NCBI RefSeq assembly: GCF_009749395.1 | Contig: NZ_WBIR01000001.1 | Location: 248,001-312,000 of the forward strand | DNA: 64,000 nucleotides | Direction: 5' to 3' | Origin: Agromyces salentinus | GTDB taxonomy: Bacteria; Actinomycetota; Actinomycetes; Actinomycetales; Microbacteriaceae | Shown here: one piece after another, positions 7,661-16,616 of the stretch | Layout of the letters: every line of letters begins with the position of its first letter | Numbering within the stretch: position 1 is the first letter of the stretch | Program-made: the position numbers and the translations under genes | The notes under the pieces: generated by a model | Database searches by the model: none | Told to the model about the DNA's origin: nothing | The model's input: only the letters and a program-made list of their open reading frames with translations

Positions 7661-10024
7661 TTACCGGCCGGCGTCCGACCCGGCGTCGGACCCGGTGTCG
7701 CGCGTCGCGATCCAGTACACGGTGTAGCTGTACCCCGCGACCAGCACCGTGCCGACCACGATCTCGGCACCGAGCTGCGCGGCCTGGGCGACGGTCGACA
7801 CCTTCAGGTAGCCGTTCTTGATCGGGAACATGATGCCGGTGGGAATGCCCTTGATCCCGTTCACGCGAAGTTGCGCGACCGTCTCGGCCAGCGCCTCCTC
7901 GATCCCGCGCATGAGGTACGACTTCTGGTAGAGCGTCAGGCCGACGTTCGCCCGGAAGTTGCGCAACGCCATCAGCTTCGGGCTCAGGATCGAGTGGACC
8001 TGCTCGTGGAACTTGGCGAGGTTCTGCTCAGCGGCCGTGCCCTGGGTGGAGTACCAGTAGTCGCCGAACTTCCCGGTGCCGCCGGTTCCGGCGCGTTTCG
8101 CCGAATCGCCGGTGACCGAGGGCTTGTGGAACCGGGCGCGCTCCCCCGCCGAGGCGGCATCGCCTGCGGCATTCGCCGCCGTGCTGTCAGCGGATGCCGC
8201 GGCATCCGTCGCGACGCCGAAGCGGGTCGCGGCCTTGCGGCTGAGCTCACCCGCCGCCTCTTCGCCGACCTCGGCGACCGCGCGGGCCCGAAAGGCCGCG
8301 AGCGCCTCAGGACTGCGGAGCGCCGCGAGCGCTCGAGCGCTCGGACGAACGGCTCGCGCGAGGGGACCGAGCTCGAGGCCGAGTGCCAGTGCGTCGATCA
8401 TCACCCACGCGAGCGTCGGCTCCTTCAGGGAGATGTCGGCCTCGGATTCCTCGAGCGCGACGTTCTCGGCGGCCGTCTCGGTGCGGTACTCCGAGATGCT
8501 GCCCGCGAGGTTGCCGACGCCCCACGCCGCGGCGACGGCCATGCCCGCCGCGGGAGTGAAGACGAGGCCCGCGACCACGGAGGTCACGATCGCGAGCGCG
8601 ACCTTCACCCAGCTGAGGAACGTCTCGTCGGACTCGATCTCCGTGATGCGGCGCTGCACGGCCGCGATGAGCACCGGGTCGTCGACGTTCAGTCGCTGCA
8701 ACGTGATCTGCAGCACGTTGAGGAGGTTCCAGACCTTGAGTTCGTCGTCGGCGATCGCGCCGCGCACCCTCGTGATGTTCTCGAGGATGTCGGCCACCGG
8801 TCCGCGCACGACCTCGCCGAGCTGGTCGTAGGAGGCCATCGAGAACATGCCCGGTCGATAGGTGGAGTTCAGCAGGATCGGGTACTCCCGCCCGAAGCCG
8901 AACCGGGCCGCGTCGTAGACCGCGCGCTGCTTCGGTGCGAGGCTGCGATTCCTGTCGAGGTTCGCGATGTCGACCATCACGCTCTGCTCGTGCTCCGGGA
9001 TCATCGCCGCGAACTCTTCGGGCGTCGGCACGCCGGCTGCGGGCGCGAACCGGCGCAGCGCCTCCTCCGCGACCCGGACCGAGAGCTCGGTGGGGTGGGG
9101 ATCGACCTGGGCGAGCGTGCGGTCGGCCTCGAGCAGCCCCTCGATGTCGGGGCTGCAGACGTTCTGCGAGTACCGCTGCTGCTCCGCCCGCGCCTCCTGC
9201 TCATTGGCCGTCAGCATGCCGTCGGCCACGAGCCGTGCCTCCCGGAGGAACATTCGCGGGAACTCGTCGTTCACCAGCCGCAGCAGCGCCTCCTCGTCGG
9301 CGACGCCGAGTTGCGCGAGCCGCTCGCCGATGCGTCGGGTGAGGTCCTCCTCGTAGCTGTGGGCCGCGGCGTACTCCTCGAACAGGCCGCCCTGGTCGCC
9401 GCCGGCCGTACGACCCCGCGCCTCCATGTCGGCGAGCGACCGGCGTGCGGCGTCGCGCTGCTCGATCATGCCGACGAGGCTGCTGCCGCCGGTCGCGCGG
9501 CGGAGCCGGTCGGCATCCGCGTCGCTGAGCGCCGGACGCAGCAGTGACGAATACCGGGTGGGAAGCGGCCGGCCGTCGGCGCCCACGGGCACCGGCTTCG
9601 GTGCGGCATCGCCACCCGTCACCGCCCATGGCGCCATGCTCATGTTCGGATTCGGCGGCGTCGTCGGCTTGAGCGTGAGCTCTGGTGGCACGGTGACAGC
9701 TTGGCGAGCGATGACGAGCGGTGCGACGCCGCCCATTGCTCCCTGAGCGGATGCCCCGACCGCGGATGCCGCGACCAGCGATGCGGTGGCGGCGTTTCCG
9801 GCCGTGCGCTGGAGCGCCATCAGGTCGAGGCCGGGCATGCGCCCGACTCCGGATGCCCCGCTCGCGAAGAGCCTCGGCGCCGCCGGCATGGTGGCGCGCG
9901 CGGTCGCCGGTGCCGCACGGCCTCGACCCTTCGCCGTGGGCAGCGCCGAAGACGCCCTCGGCGATCGCAGCATGCCGGGGCCGCTCTGAATCCTGCCAGG
10001 GGCCGGTGGTGCCGCACCTCGCAT
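7661..10024 (-). CDS. large eCIS-associated-type protein with HExxH C-terminal domain
   Basis: 787 aa, start ATG 10024 (weak ribosome binding site, so a later start is possible). A low-complexity, Ala/Pro/Arg-rich N-terminus leads into LMALQRTAGNAA at 68-79. This LQRxAGNAA signature is common in actinobacterial proteins found with extracellular contractile injection systems (DUF4157-type). A long helical middle follows, with a hydrophobic stretch at about 471-507. The C-terminal domain has HEQVH at 673-677 and a downstream EEALAE (709-714), the layout of a zinc metallopeptidase (HExxH plus distal Glu), then a hydrophobic tail near 750-770. No injection-system genes and no obvious immunity gene are next to it. 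The effector role is inferred. Confidence 0.75.
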   Translation of the reverse strand: MRGAAPPAPGRIQSGPGMLRSPRASSALPTAKGRGRAAPATARATMPAAPRLFASGASGVGRMPGLDLMALQRTAGNAATASLVAASAVGASAQGAMGGVAPLVIARQAVTVPPELTLKPTTPPNPNMSMAPWAVTGGDAAPKPVPVGADGRPLPTRYSSLLRPALSDADADRLRRATGGSSLVGMIEQRDAARRSLADMEARGRTAGGDQGGLFEEYAAAHSYEEDLTRRIGERLAQLGVADEEALLRLVNDEFPRMFLREARLVADGMLTANEQEARAEQQRYSQNVCSPDIEGLLEADRTLAQVDPHPTELSVRVAEEALRRFAPAAGVPTPEEFAAMIPEHEQSVMVDIANLDRNRSLAPKQRAVYDAARFGFGREYPILLNSTYRPGMFSMASYDQLGEVVRGPVADILENITRVRGAIADDELKVWNLLNVLQITLQRLNVDDPVLIAAVQRRITEIESDETFLSWVKVALAIVTSVVAGLVFTPAAGMAVAAAWGVGNLAGSISEYRTETAAENVALEESEADISLKEPTLAWVMIDALALGLELGPLARAVRPSARALAALRSPEALAAFRARAVAEVGEEAAGELSRKAATRFGVATDAAASADSTAANAAGDAASAGERARFHKPSVTGDSAKRAGTGGTGKFGDYWYSTQGTAAEQNLAKFHEQVHSILSPKLMALRNFRANVGLTLYQKSYLMRGIEEALAETVAQLRVNGIKGIPTGIMFPIKNGYLKVSTVAQAAQLGAEIVVGTVLVAGYSYTVYWIATRDTGSDAGSDAGR

Positions 10025-10066
10025 GTTCGGACACTACCCACGCGAGGTCCGCTGCATTCGTCCGCC

Positions 10067-10099
10067 GCCCCTTCAGGCATGCGATGTGCCCGAAGGGGC
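10067..10099 (-). terminator. hairpin downstream of the GRAM-like gene
   Basis: Arms GCCCCTTC (10067-10074) and GAAGGGGC (10092-10099) continue inward with GGCA/TGCC after one mismatch. It sits between the stop of the minus-strand gene at 10187 and the start of the next minus-strand gene, with no clear U-tract, so it is a probable terminator for the upstream gene. Confidence 0.5.
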
Positions 10100-10186
10100 A
10101 GTGCTGCTCAGCGCCTCACTGCTCGACGATCGGGTGCCCCACGACCTCGGCAGCCGCGAGGCGACCGTCGGATGGTTCCCGCTCGA

Positions 10187-10549
10187 TCAGGCGACGCGGC
10201 CACGAGCCGCGAGGATCGCCTCGGCGAAGCGCGCCGCGCCGTAGCAGCGCACCTTCAGCACCGACTCGGGCGTCGTGATCGCCACGATCTTCGTGAAGAA
10301 CCCCCAGAGCACGCTCACGTCGGTGATCTGCATAAGCGGGACGCTGACGTCGAGCGCCCCCGACTGCATGACGCGGTTGAGCCCGTTCGGCGAGAACCTC
10401 ACGGCCTCCGTGGTGAGGGTCACCCAGCCGCCCACCCACAATCCGCCCATCGCCGCGCAGAGCATCGGAATCGACGGGATCGTCATATTGACGCTCACGT
10501 CTTCGATGAGCGCGTTGGCGATCTTCCTCTCGAGCACTTCCTCGTGCAT
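10187..10549 (-). CDS. small GRAM/PH-like hypothetical protein
   Basis: 120 aa from ATG 10549 (MHEEVLERKI). The pattern GGWVTLTTEAVRFSPNGLNRVMQSGALDVSVPLMQITDVS, a beta-strand-rich core ending in a helix (ARFAEAILAARG), resembles bacterial GRAM/PH-like domains. A nonpolar patch near residues 22-40 may contact membrane. No catalytic residues are apparent. It is single, between two hairpins (10067-10099 and 10669-10709). Confidence in the gene is fair; the domain call is tentative. Confidence 0.6.
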   Translation of the reverse strand: MHEEVLERKIANALIEDVSVNMTIPSIPMLCAAMGGLWVGGWVTLTTEAVRFSPNGLNRVMQSGALDVSVPLMQITDVSVLWGFFTKIVAITTPESVLKVRCYGAARFAEAILAARGRVA

Positions 10550-10668
10550 ATGGCCATTGTCATGTCGGGCGGCGGCCGGGTCCAGCGCGAGACCGGTCGG
10601 CGGCGGTGATCTCCACACGGCCACGACCACCTCGCCCCGGGCTCGGGATTCGGTTGCTCGGATCGGCG

Positions 10669-10709
10669 TATGCCAGTTCCCCCTCAACCGATGAGGGGGA
10701 ACTGGCATA
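10669..10709. repeat. perfect 18-bp inverted repeat
   Basis: Left arm TATGCCAGTTCCCCCTCA (10669-10686), five-base spacer, right arm 10692-10709 fully complementary. It lies in the 244-bp gap between two minus-strand genes, 85 bases beyond the stop of the LysR gene. No U-tract follows on either strand. It could be a factor-dependent terminator or one copy of a dispersed palindromic element. Confidence 0.85.
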
Positions 10710-10793
10710 TCGCGATCGCGAACCCGGCCGGTCGCCGACCAGGGTGCGAGCTTCGCGAGCCGAGTGAGCCGGACGAGCGTCAGGCGGCGCGCG

Positions 10794-11735
10794 TCAGGAT
10801 GTACGGCCGGACGTCGCCTCGCGCACCGCGTCGAGCACCGCCTGCAGTGCGGGCGAGTCCGCCTGGCTGCGGCGATGCACCGCCGAGATGTCGCGGGTCG
10901 ACGCCGGGCGCACCGTCGGGATCGCCATGAGGTCGGGATGCAGCGGCGGCCGCCCCATCCGCGGTACGAGCGCGACCCCGAGGCCCGCGCGCACGAGCTC
11001 GAGGTGGTTCTCGAACTCCATCGACTCGTGCACGATGCGCGGCGCGTTCGAGACGCCGTCGAACAGTCGTCGCAGCCACTGCCGGCAGATCGTCGAGTCG
11101 AAGGTCGCGATCCACTCCTCCTGGGCGAGATCGAGCGGCGTCAGTTCGGGCCGACGGGCCAGGGCGTGGTCACGACGCAGGACGACGTCCGCGACATCCG
11201 TGAAGAGAGGTGTCTCGACGACATGCTCGGGCATCGCGAGGGCGAGCCCGCCCCAGCGGTGCACGATGCCGAGGTCGCGCTGACCGGATGCGACGAGCGC
11301 GACGGTCTCCCACGGCTCACTCTCGCGGAGGGGCACGCGCAGCTCCGGATGCCGGGCGCGCAGGCCGGGCAGCACGTCGACGAGGATGCCGCGCACGGCG
11401 GTCGAGAACGCGCCGATGCGCACCTCTCCGGTGACCTGACGTGCAGGGCCGCCGTCGCCGGTCGCGGCGGGGCCGCCGGTGAGGTGCAGGTCGGCCTCGA
11501 TGCGCTCGAGGTCGGCGAGCACCGTCGCCGAGGAGGTCACCAGCTGGCGGCCGGCATCCGTCAGCACGACACCGCGACCCACGCGTTCGAGCAGCGCGAC
11601 GCGGGTGCCGCGCTCGAGGCGCTTGATCTGCTGCGACACCGCCGAGGGCGTGAAGCCGAGCGCGTCGGCCGCCGCGGCGACGCTGCCGCTGGTGGCCACC
11701 GCCCGCAGTGCGAGGACCGCTTCGAGATCGATCAT
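10794..11735 (-). CDS. LysR-family transcriptional regulator
   Basis: 313 aa. N-terminal winged HTH (residues about 1-60: DLEAVLALRAVATSGSVAAAADALGFTPSAVSQQIKRLER) followed by a periplasmic-binding-protein-like co-inducer domain (about 95-300). It is divergent from an EamA transporter, the usual arrangement for a LysR regulator and the exporter it controls. The 72-bp intergenic region contains TGCT and AGCA half-sites (from 11748) that could form the LysR box, but nothing more specific can be read. Confidence 0.92.
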   Translation of the reverse strand: MIDLEAVLALRAVATSGSVAAAADALGFTPSAVSQQIKRLERGTRVALLERVGRGVVLTDAGRQLVTSSATVLADLERIEADLHLTGGPAATGDGGPARQVTGEVRIGAFSTAVRGILVDVLPGLRARHPELRVPLRESEPWETVALVASGQRDLGIVHRWGGLALAMPEHVVETPLFTDVADVVLRRDHALARRPELTPLDLAQEEWIATFDSTICRQWLRRLFDGVSNAPRIVHESMEFENHLELVRAGLGVALVPRMGRPPLHPDLMAIPTVRPASTRDISAVHRRSQADSPALQAVLDAVREATSGRTS

Positions 11736-11807
11736 GCAGCGATGCTACCGAATCAGGCAAGCAAATGGTCGCTGGTGTTTCCGGATGCCGCGCGCCATCG
11801 TTGATCC

Positions 11808-12725
11808 ATGACGAGACGCGACATGCTGCTGGCCGCCATGGTGGCAACCCTGTGGGGCTTCAACTTCGTCGTGATCGACTGGGGCATGGAGGGCATCCCA
11901 CCGCTCTTCTTCGTCGCGGTGCGCTTCGCCGTCGTCGCTCTCGCTGTCGTCGTGGTGCCGCGCCCGCTCGCGAGCTGGAAGACCGTCGTCGGCGTCGGGC
12001 TGTTCATGAGCCTCGGCCAGTTCGCCCTGCTCTACACGTCGATCGCGCTCGGGCTCCAGCCCGGCGTCGCAGCCCTGCTGCTGCAGGCGCAGGTCGTGCT
12101 GACGATCGTGGTCGCGGCGCTCGCGCTGCGCGAGCGGCCGAGCCGCCTGCAGACGGTCGGCGTGCTGGTCGGCACGATCGGCCTCGGGGTCGTGGCGCTC
12201 GGTCGCGGCGGCGACGCCCCGGCGCTCGCGGTCGTGCTATGCCTGCTCGCCGCCCTCTCGTGGGCGATCGGCAATGTCATCTCGCGCCGCGCCGGGATCG
12301 TCGCGCCGGCCAAGCGGCTCGGGGCGCTCTCCCTCACGGTGTGGTCGTCGCTCGTCGTGCCGCTCCCAGCCCTCGCACTGTCGGCCCTCATCGAGGGGCC
12401 GGATGCGATCGCCGCCGGCATCGAGGCGTTCGGCTGGCGCCCGATCGTCTCGACGCTGTACACGGCGGGCCTCTGCACGCTGGTCGGCTATGCCATCTTC
12501 AACGCGCTGCTCGCGCGCAACCGCTCAGCCTCGGTCGTGCCGTGGGTGCTGCTCGCCCCCGTCGTGGCGATGGCATCCGCCGCCCTGCTGCTCGGCCAGG
12601 TGCCGAACCTCTGGGAGACGATCGGCGGAGCGGTGCTCGTCGGCGGCGTCTTCATCGCGAACGCCCCGGCACGCACGCGCGCCCGGCCCGCGGCATCCGT
12701 GGTCGAACCGGTACCTCAGCGATAA
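11808..12725 (+). CDS. EamA/DMT-family transporter
   Basis: 305 aa with about ten membrane segments arranged as two EamA repeats (residues about 1-135 and 145-285). It starts MTRRDMLLAAMVATLWGFNFVVIDWGMEGIPPLFFVAVRF, typical of drug/metabolite exporters of the RhaT/YdcZ type. The likely role is efflux of an amino acid or metabolite across the cytoplasmic membrane. The divergent LysR gene is the probable regulator. A codon-atypical GGCATCC occurs twice near the 3' end, as elsewhere in the window. Confidence 0.92.
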   Translation: MTRRDMLLAAMVATLWGFNFVVIDWGMEGIPPLFFVAVRFAVVALAVVVVPRPLASWKTVVGVGLFMSLGQFALLYTSIALGLQPGVAALLLQAQVVLTIVVAALALRERPSRLQTVGVLVGTIGLGVVALGRGGDAPALAVVLCLLAALSWAIGNVISRRAGIVAPAKRLGALSLTVWSSLVVPLPALALSALIEGPDAIAAGIEAFGWRPIVSTLYTAGLCTLVGYAIFNALLARNRSASVVPWVLLAPVVAMASAALLLGQVPNLWETIGGAVLVGGVFIANAPARTRARPAASVVEPVPQR

Positions 12726-12857
12726 CCGGGATGGGGGAACCCCACCAGCCCTTTAGATCCACCTCATCTCCCGCTATTAGCAGGGGACGGGTACGGATGC
12801 CGCGACGTGGCGGCATCCGGGCCCGCGATCACTCGGCGCATCGCGAGGACGACGGGG

Positions 12858-13169
12858 ATGAGCGAGACTGAATCGATGCTGACCCTCGACGACGCCCGCG
12901 CTACGTTCACGCAGTACCTCGCGGTTCACCCGCTCCCCATCGTCGGCACCTTCCATATCGACGGTTGGTACGAGGACGACGACGACTACCTTCCGGTGTG
13001 GGGCGCGCGCGAGTTCCACGTCAACCACCAGCGCGAGTTCGGGCGCACGGACAGCCTCGTCGTGTTCATCGACAAGCGCACCGGCGAGGTGCGACGTGAC
13101 CACCGATCGGGACACGTCGAGAAGCTTCGTGCGATGACCCCCGTCGAACGTGGCGACGTCGTCCGGTGA
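12858..13169 (+). CDS. small protein, possible YrhB/Imm35-like
   Basis: 103 aa from ATG 12858 (MSETESMLTLDDARA). The order of elements (N-terminal helix, IVGTFHIDGWYEDDDDYLPVW, then SLVVFIDKRTGEVRRD) resembles the YrhB/immunity-35 fold, where a Trp-containing beta sheet ends in a Val-D-x-x-T-G strand. Acidic throughout its first half. No toxin gene is adjacent, so an immunity role is only a possibility. The following gene starts 34 bases after the stop and may be cotranscribed. Confidence 0.6.
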   Translation: MSETESMLTLDDARATFTQYLAVHPLPIVGTFHIDGWYEDDDDYLPVWGAREFHVNHQREFGRTDSLVVFIDKRTGEVRRDHRSGHVEKLRAMTPVERGDVVR

Positions 13170-13203
13170 GGCGCACCCCGACAACGCCGCAAGGAGGGCG
13201 AAC

Positions 13204-13587
13204 GTGACCACTACCCCGAATGCCGACGTCCAGGCCTTCCTGGCCTCGGTGCAGACGTTGTCAGCCGAACAGTTCGCGAAGGTCGGTGCGGCAGCACTCG
13301 AGATCGGTGCGTCGGCGCGGGTCGCAGCCCGCAAGACGGCGAAGTCGTCCGCGGCCGACGCCCGTGCGCTCGAGAAGGCCGTCCGCGACGCGCTGGAGCC
13401 GGCGCATGACCGACTCTCGACCCTCGAGCCGGGTTCGATTCGAAACGCGGTGACCGACACCCTCTCCGCGGCACGCGCGATCACGCACCGCGCCGACCTG
13501 ACCGCGGTCCAGTACGACGCGCTCGTCGGACCCTTCGTCGGAGTCGGCGTCGCGGTCCCACCGCACCCGAACGCCGGAAGGCGCTGA
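13204..13587 (+). CDS. hypothetical helical protein
   Basis: 127 aa. GTG 13204 is chosen because AAGGAGGG lies about eight bases upstream. The sequence is Ala-rich and predicted to be mostly helical (FLASVQTLSAEQFAKVGAAALEIGASARVAARKTAKSS), with no membrane segment. I do not recognise a family. It follows the YrhB-like gene closely and precedes the APC permease. Confidence 0.6.
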   Translation: MTTTPNADVQAFLASVQTLSAEQFAKVGAAALEIGASARVAARKTAKSSAADARALEKAVRDALEPAHDRLSTLEPGSIRNAVTDTLSAARAITHRADLTAVQYDALVGPFVGVGVAVPPHPNAGRR

Positions 13588-13689
13588 CCGCGCAGGCTCT
13601 GACCGCGCACGCACGGACCCCGCTGGCACAGGCACTCGCGCGCTCGCAAGGGGTTGCACCGCCCGTGCGAAACGCGGTCCAGTAGTGCG

Positions 13690-15030
13690 ATGACGAAGAA
13701 CCTCGAGGTGACGGAGCCGGCCCCCGGAGTCGGGCTCAAGCGAGCGGTCGGAACCTGGCTGCTGTTCGCGTTCATCGTGGGCGACACGCTCGGAGCGGGC
13801 ATCTACACGCTCGTCGGCACGATGGCGGCCGACGTGGGCGGCGTCATCTGGCTGCCGCTGCTCATCGCGCTGGTCGTCGCCCTGCTCACCGCCGGAACCT
13901 ACGCCGAGCTCATCACGAAGTACCCGCACGCCGGCGGCGCGGCCAGGTACGTCGACAAGGCGTTCAACATCCCGTACCTGTCGTTCCTCGTCGGGTTCCT
14001 GATGATGGCCTCGGGCATCACGACGGCCGCGGCACTCGCGAACGCCTTCGCCGGCGACTACCTTGGCGCGCTCATCGAGGTGCCGCCGGGCATCACCGCC
14101 GTGGTCTTCATCGTCCTGCTGACGCTCATCAACCTCCGCGGCGTCCGCGAGTCGCTCACCGCGAACCTCATCGCATCGGTCATCGAGGTGACCGGGCTCG
14201 TCATCGTCATCGTGCTCGCGGCCGTCGTCTTCGGCAGCGGCGGCGGCGACCCCGGCCGCATCTTCGAGTTCGCACCCGACGTGCCGCCACTGCAGGGCGC
14301 GTTCGCGGCATCCATCGTCGCCTTCTTCTCGTTCCTCGGGTTCGAGGCCGCCGCCAACATGGCCGAGGAGGTCAAGGACCCCTCGCGCGCCTACCCCCGC
14401 GCGCTCTTCGGCGCGATCGGCGTCGCCGCGGCGGTCTACCTCCTCATCGCGATCGGCGCGGTCATCGTCGTTCCGCCGACCGAGCTCGCCGAGTCGAGTG
14501 GGCCGCTCCTCGACGTCGTGACCGCCAGCGGCGCCGGCATCCCGCCGTGGCTGTTCAGCCTGATCGCCCTGGTCGCGATCGCCAACGGCGCGCTGCTGTT
14601 CATGGTCATGGCGAGCCGAGTCGGCTACGGCCTCGCCGAGGCGCGCCTGCTCCCCCGCGCCTTCGGCCGGGTGCTGCCGAACCGCCGCACGCCGTGGGTG
14701 TCGATCGTCGTCGTCGCCGCGGTCACCATCGGCCTGGCCCTGCTCGGCGATGTCGCGACCCTCGCCGAGACCACCGTCCTGCTGCTCCTCCTGGTCTTCC
14801 TCTCGGCGAACGTCAGCGTGCTCGTGCTCAAGAAGGACAAGGTCGACCACGACCACTTCACGGTGCCGCGCATCGTGCCGGTGCTCGCGATCATCGCCAG
14901 CATCGTCCTGCTCGCCCAGCAGTCGGGCATCGTCTGGCTCGGGGCGGCGGCCTACGTCGTGGTGGGGTCGGTGCTCTTCCTCATCGCCCGCATCGGCATC
15001 AAGCGCGAGGACCGCGCCACGACGCACTAG
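13690..15030 (+). CDS. APC-family amino acid permease
   Basis: 446 aa with about twelve membrane segments. The first carries the APC signature GDTLGAGIYTLVG (helix-broken TM1), and TM6 has FFSFLGFEAAANMAEEVKDPSRAYPRAL, the substrate-binding helix of LeuT-fold amino acid transporters. The likely role is proton-coupled uptake or exchange of an amino acid or amine at the cytoplasmic membrane. The start ATG 13690 removes a poorly conserved upstream extension. A strong 18-bp hairpin follows the stop. Confidence 0.92.
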   Translation: MTKNLEVTEPAPGVGLKRAVGTWLLFAFIVGDTLGAGIYTLVGTMAADVGGVIWLPLLIALVVALLTAGTYAELITKYPHAGGAARYVDKAFNIPYLSFLVGFLMMASGITTAAALANAFAGDYLGALIEVPPGITAVVFIVLLTLINLRGVRESLTANLIASVIEVTGLVIVIVLAAVVFGSGGGDPGRIFEFAPDVPPLQGAFAASIVAFFSFLGFEAAANMAEEVKDPSRAYPRALFGAIGVAAAVYLLIAIGAVIVVPPTELAESSGPLLDVVTASGAGIPPWLFSLIALVAIANGALLFMVMASRVGYGLAEARLLPRAFGRVLPNRRTPWVSIVVVAAVTIGLALLGDVATLAETTVLLLLLVFLSANVSVLVLKKDKVDHDHFTVPRIVPVLAIIASIVLLAQQSGIVWLGAAAYVVVGSVLFLIARIGIKREDRATTH

Positions 15031-15042
15031 TGCTGCGGCGCA

Positions 15043-15093
15043 CGAACGGCCGTCGCCGCGCTGGGTCTCCCCCTGCGCGGCGACGGCCGTTCG
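15043..15093. terminator. bidirectional terminator, perfect 18-bp stem
   Basis: Arms CGAACGGCCGTCGCCGCG (15043-15060) and its exact complement (15076-15093) are separated by 15 bases. It lies between the stops of two convergent genes (15030 on plus, 15103 on minus), so it can serve both. Confidence 0.8.
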
Positions 15094-15102
15094 ACTCACT
15101 GA

Positions 15103-16611
15103 TCAGATGACGGATGCCACGTCCAGCCACGGGTACTCGACCGTGCGACGAGGTGCGGGCTCGGCGCTCTCGCGACCGTAGGTCTCGAGCAGCCGCAGCC
15201 AGATCTCGCTGATCGTCGGGTAGGCGGGTACGGCGTGCCAGAGGCGGTCGAGCGGCACCTCGCCGACGATCGCGATCGTGGCGGCCTGCACCAGCTCCGC
15301 GACATCCGGCCCGACGAAGGTCGCCCCGACGATGACCGAGCGGTCCTCGTCGACGACCATGCGTGCACGGCCCTGATAGCCCTCGGCGTGCAGGGTCGCG
15401 CCGGCGACCCAGCCGATCTCGTAGTCGACGGCGCGGGTGCGGATGCCGGCGGCGCGAGCCGCGGCCTCCGTGAGCCCGACCGAGGCGACCTCGGGGTCGG
15501 TGAAGGTCACCTGCGGCACCGCGCGGTGGTCGGCGGTCGCGACGTGGGATCCCCACGCGGCATCCGACACCGGCTGCCCGTTGGCGCGGGCGGCGATCAC
15601 GTCGCCCGCGGCACGCGCCTGGTACTTGCCCTGGTGCGTGAGAAGGGCACGGCCGTTGACGTCGCCGACGGCATAGAGCCAGTCGAAGCCCGGCACGCGC
15701 AGCGTGTCGTCGGTCTCGATCCACGAGCCCGGTTCGAGCCCGATCGTCTCGAGGCCGATACCCGTGCTGCGCGGCACCCGCCCGGCGGCGACGAGCACCT
15801 CGTCGGCGAGGATGAGCTCGCCGGTCGAGGTCTCGAGCGTGACGCCGGAGTCGTCGCGGTCGACCCGCGTCGTGCCGGTGTGCAGGAGCAGCCGGACGCC
15901 GCGTTCGCGGAGCGAATCGGCCACCTGCTCACCGGCGAAGGGCTCCATGCCGTCGAGGAGGCCGCCGCGGGCGACGAGCGTGACCGCGCTGCCGAACCCC
16001 GCGTAGGCGGTCGCCATCTCGGCCGCGACGACGCCGCCGCCGATGATCACGAGGCGCCCGGGCACGTGCTTCGCGCTCGTGGCCTCGCGGCTCGCCCACG
16101 GTGCGGCCTCGCGGAGGCCCGGGATGTCGGGCATGCGCGGGTCGGATCCGGTGGCGATCGCGACGGCACGACGGGCGATGAGCAGCGTCGTCGAGCCGTC
16201 AGCATCCGTCACCGTCACCTGGCGGATGCCGCTGAGCCGGCCGTGCCCGCGGACCAGGTCGATGCCCGCCCCGCGAACCCACTCGGCCTGACCGGCATCC
16301 GACCAGTCGTTGACGACCCGATCGCGGCGCGCGAGCACCGCATCGACGTCGAGCTCGCCGGCGACGGCCTGGGCGGCACCGGGGACCCGGCGCGCGGCGG
16401 TCAGCACGGCCTGCGAGCGGAGCAGCGCCTTCGAGGGCATGCACGCCCAGTACGAGCACTCGCCGCCGACCAACTCGTGCTCGACGATGACGGCGCTGAG
16501 CCCGCCGCGCACGGCCCGGTCGGCGATGTTCTCGCCGACCGCTCCGCCGCCGAGGACGATGAGGTCGTAGGTCTCGACCAGGGTGGTGCCGGTTTCGGGG
16601 ATGCTGCTCAT
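15103..16611 (-). CDS. class I pyridine nucleotide-disulfide oxidoreductase
   Basis: 502 aa. FAD motif LIVLGGGAVGENIADRAV, redox disulfide GGECSYWACMPSK (CxxxxC), NAD(P) motif LVIIGGGVVAAEMATAYAG, FAD segment LYAVGDVNG, and a C-terminal dimerisation domain. It resembles mercuric reductase or dihydrolipoamide dehydrogenase homologues, but the C-terminal catalytic His-x-x-Pro region reads HAVPAYPTISE rather than HAHPTLSE. No metal-binding N-terminal domain is present, so mercuric reductase is unlikely; a general quinone or disulfide reductase is plausible. It is the last gene of a four-gene operon starting with the VOC gene at 17512. Confidence 0.88.
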   Translation of the reverse strand: MSSIPETGTTLVETYDLIVLGGGAVGENIADRAVRGGLSAVIVEHELVGGECSYWACMPSKALLRSQAVLTAARRVPGAAQAVAGELDVDAVLARRDRVVNDWSDAGQAEWVRGAGIDLVRGHGRLSGIRQVTVTDADGSTTLLIARRAVAIATGSDPRMPDIPGLREAAPWASREATSAKHVPGRLVIIGGGVVAAEMATAYAGFGSAVTLVARGGLLDGMEPFAGEQVADSLRERGVRLLLHTGTTRVDRDDSGVTLETSTGELILADEVLVAAGRVPRSTGIGLETIGLEPGSWIETDDTLRVPGFDWLYAVGDVNGRALLTHQGKYQARAAGDVIAARANGQPVSDAAWGSHVATADHRAVPQVTFTDPEVASVGLTEAAARAAGIRTRAVDYEIGWVAGATLHAEGYQGRARMVVDEDRSVIVGATFVGPDVAELVQAATIAIVGEVPLDRLWHAVPAYPTISEIWLRLLETYGRESAEPAPRRTVEYPWLDVASVI

Positions 16612-16616
16612 GTCGA

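Noticed and set aside
12858-13587. An immunity or toxin role for the YrhB-like and the helical protein
   Set aside because: No toxin partner is adjacent and the domain match is weak, so no toxin-antitoxin claim is made.
15103-16611. Mercuric reductase
   Set aside because: The protein has the CxxxxC redox motif but lacks a metal-binding N-terminal domain and C-terminal Cys pair, and no mer genes are nearby.
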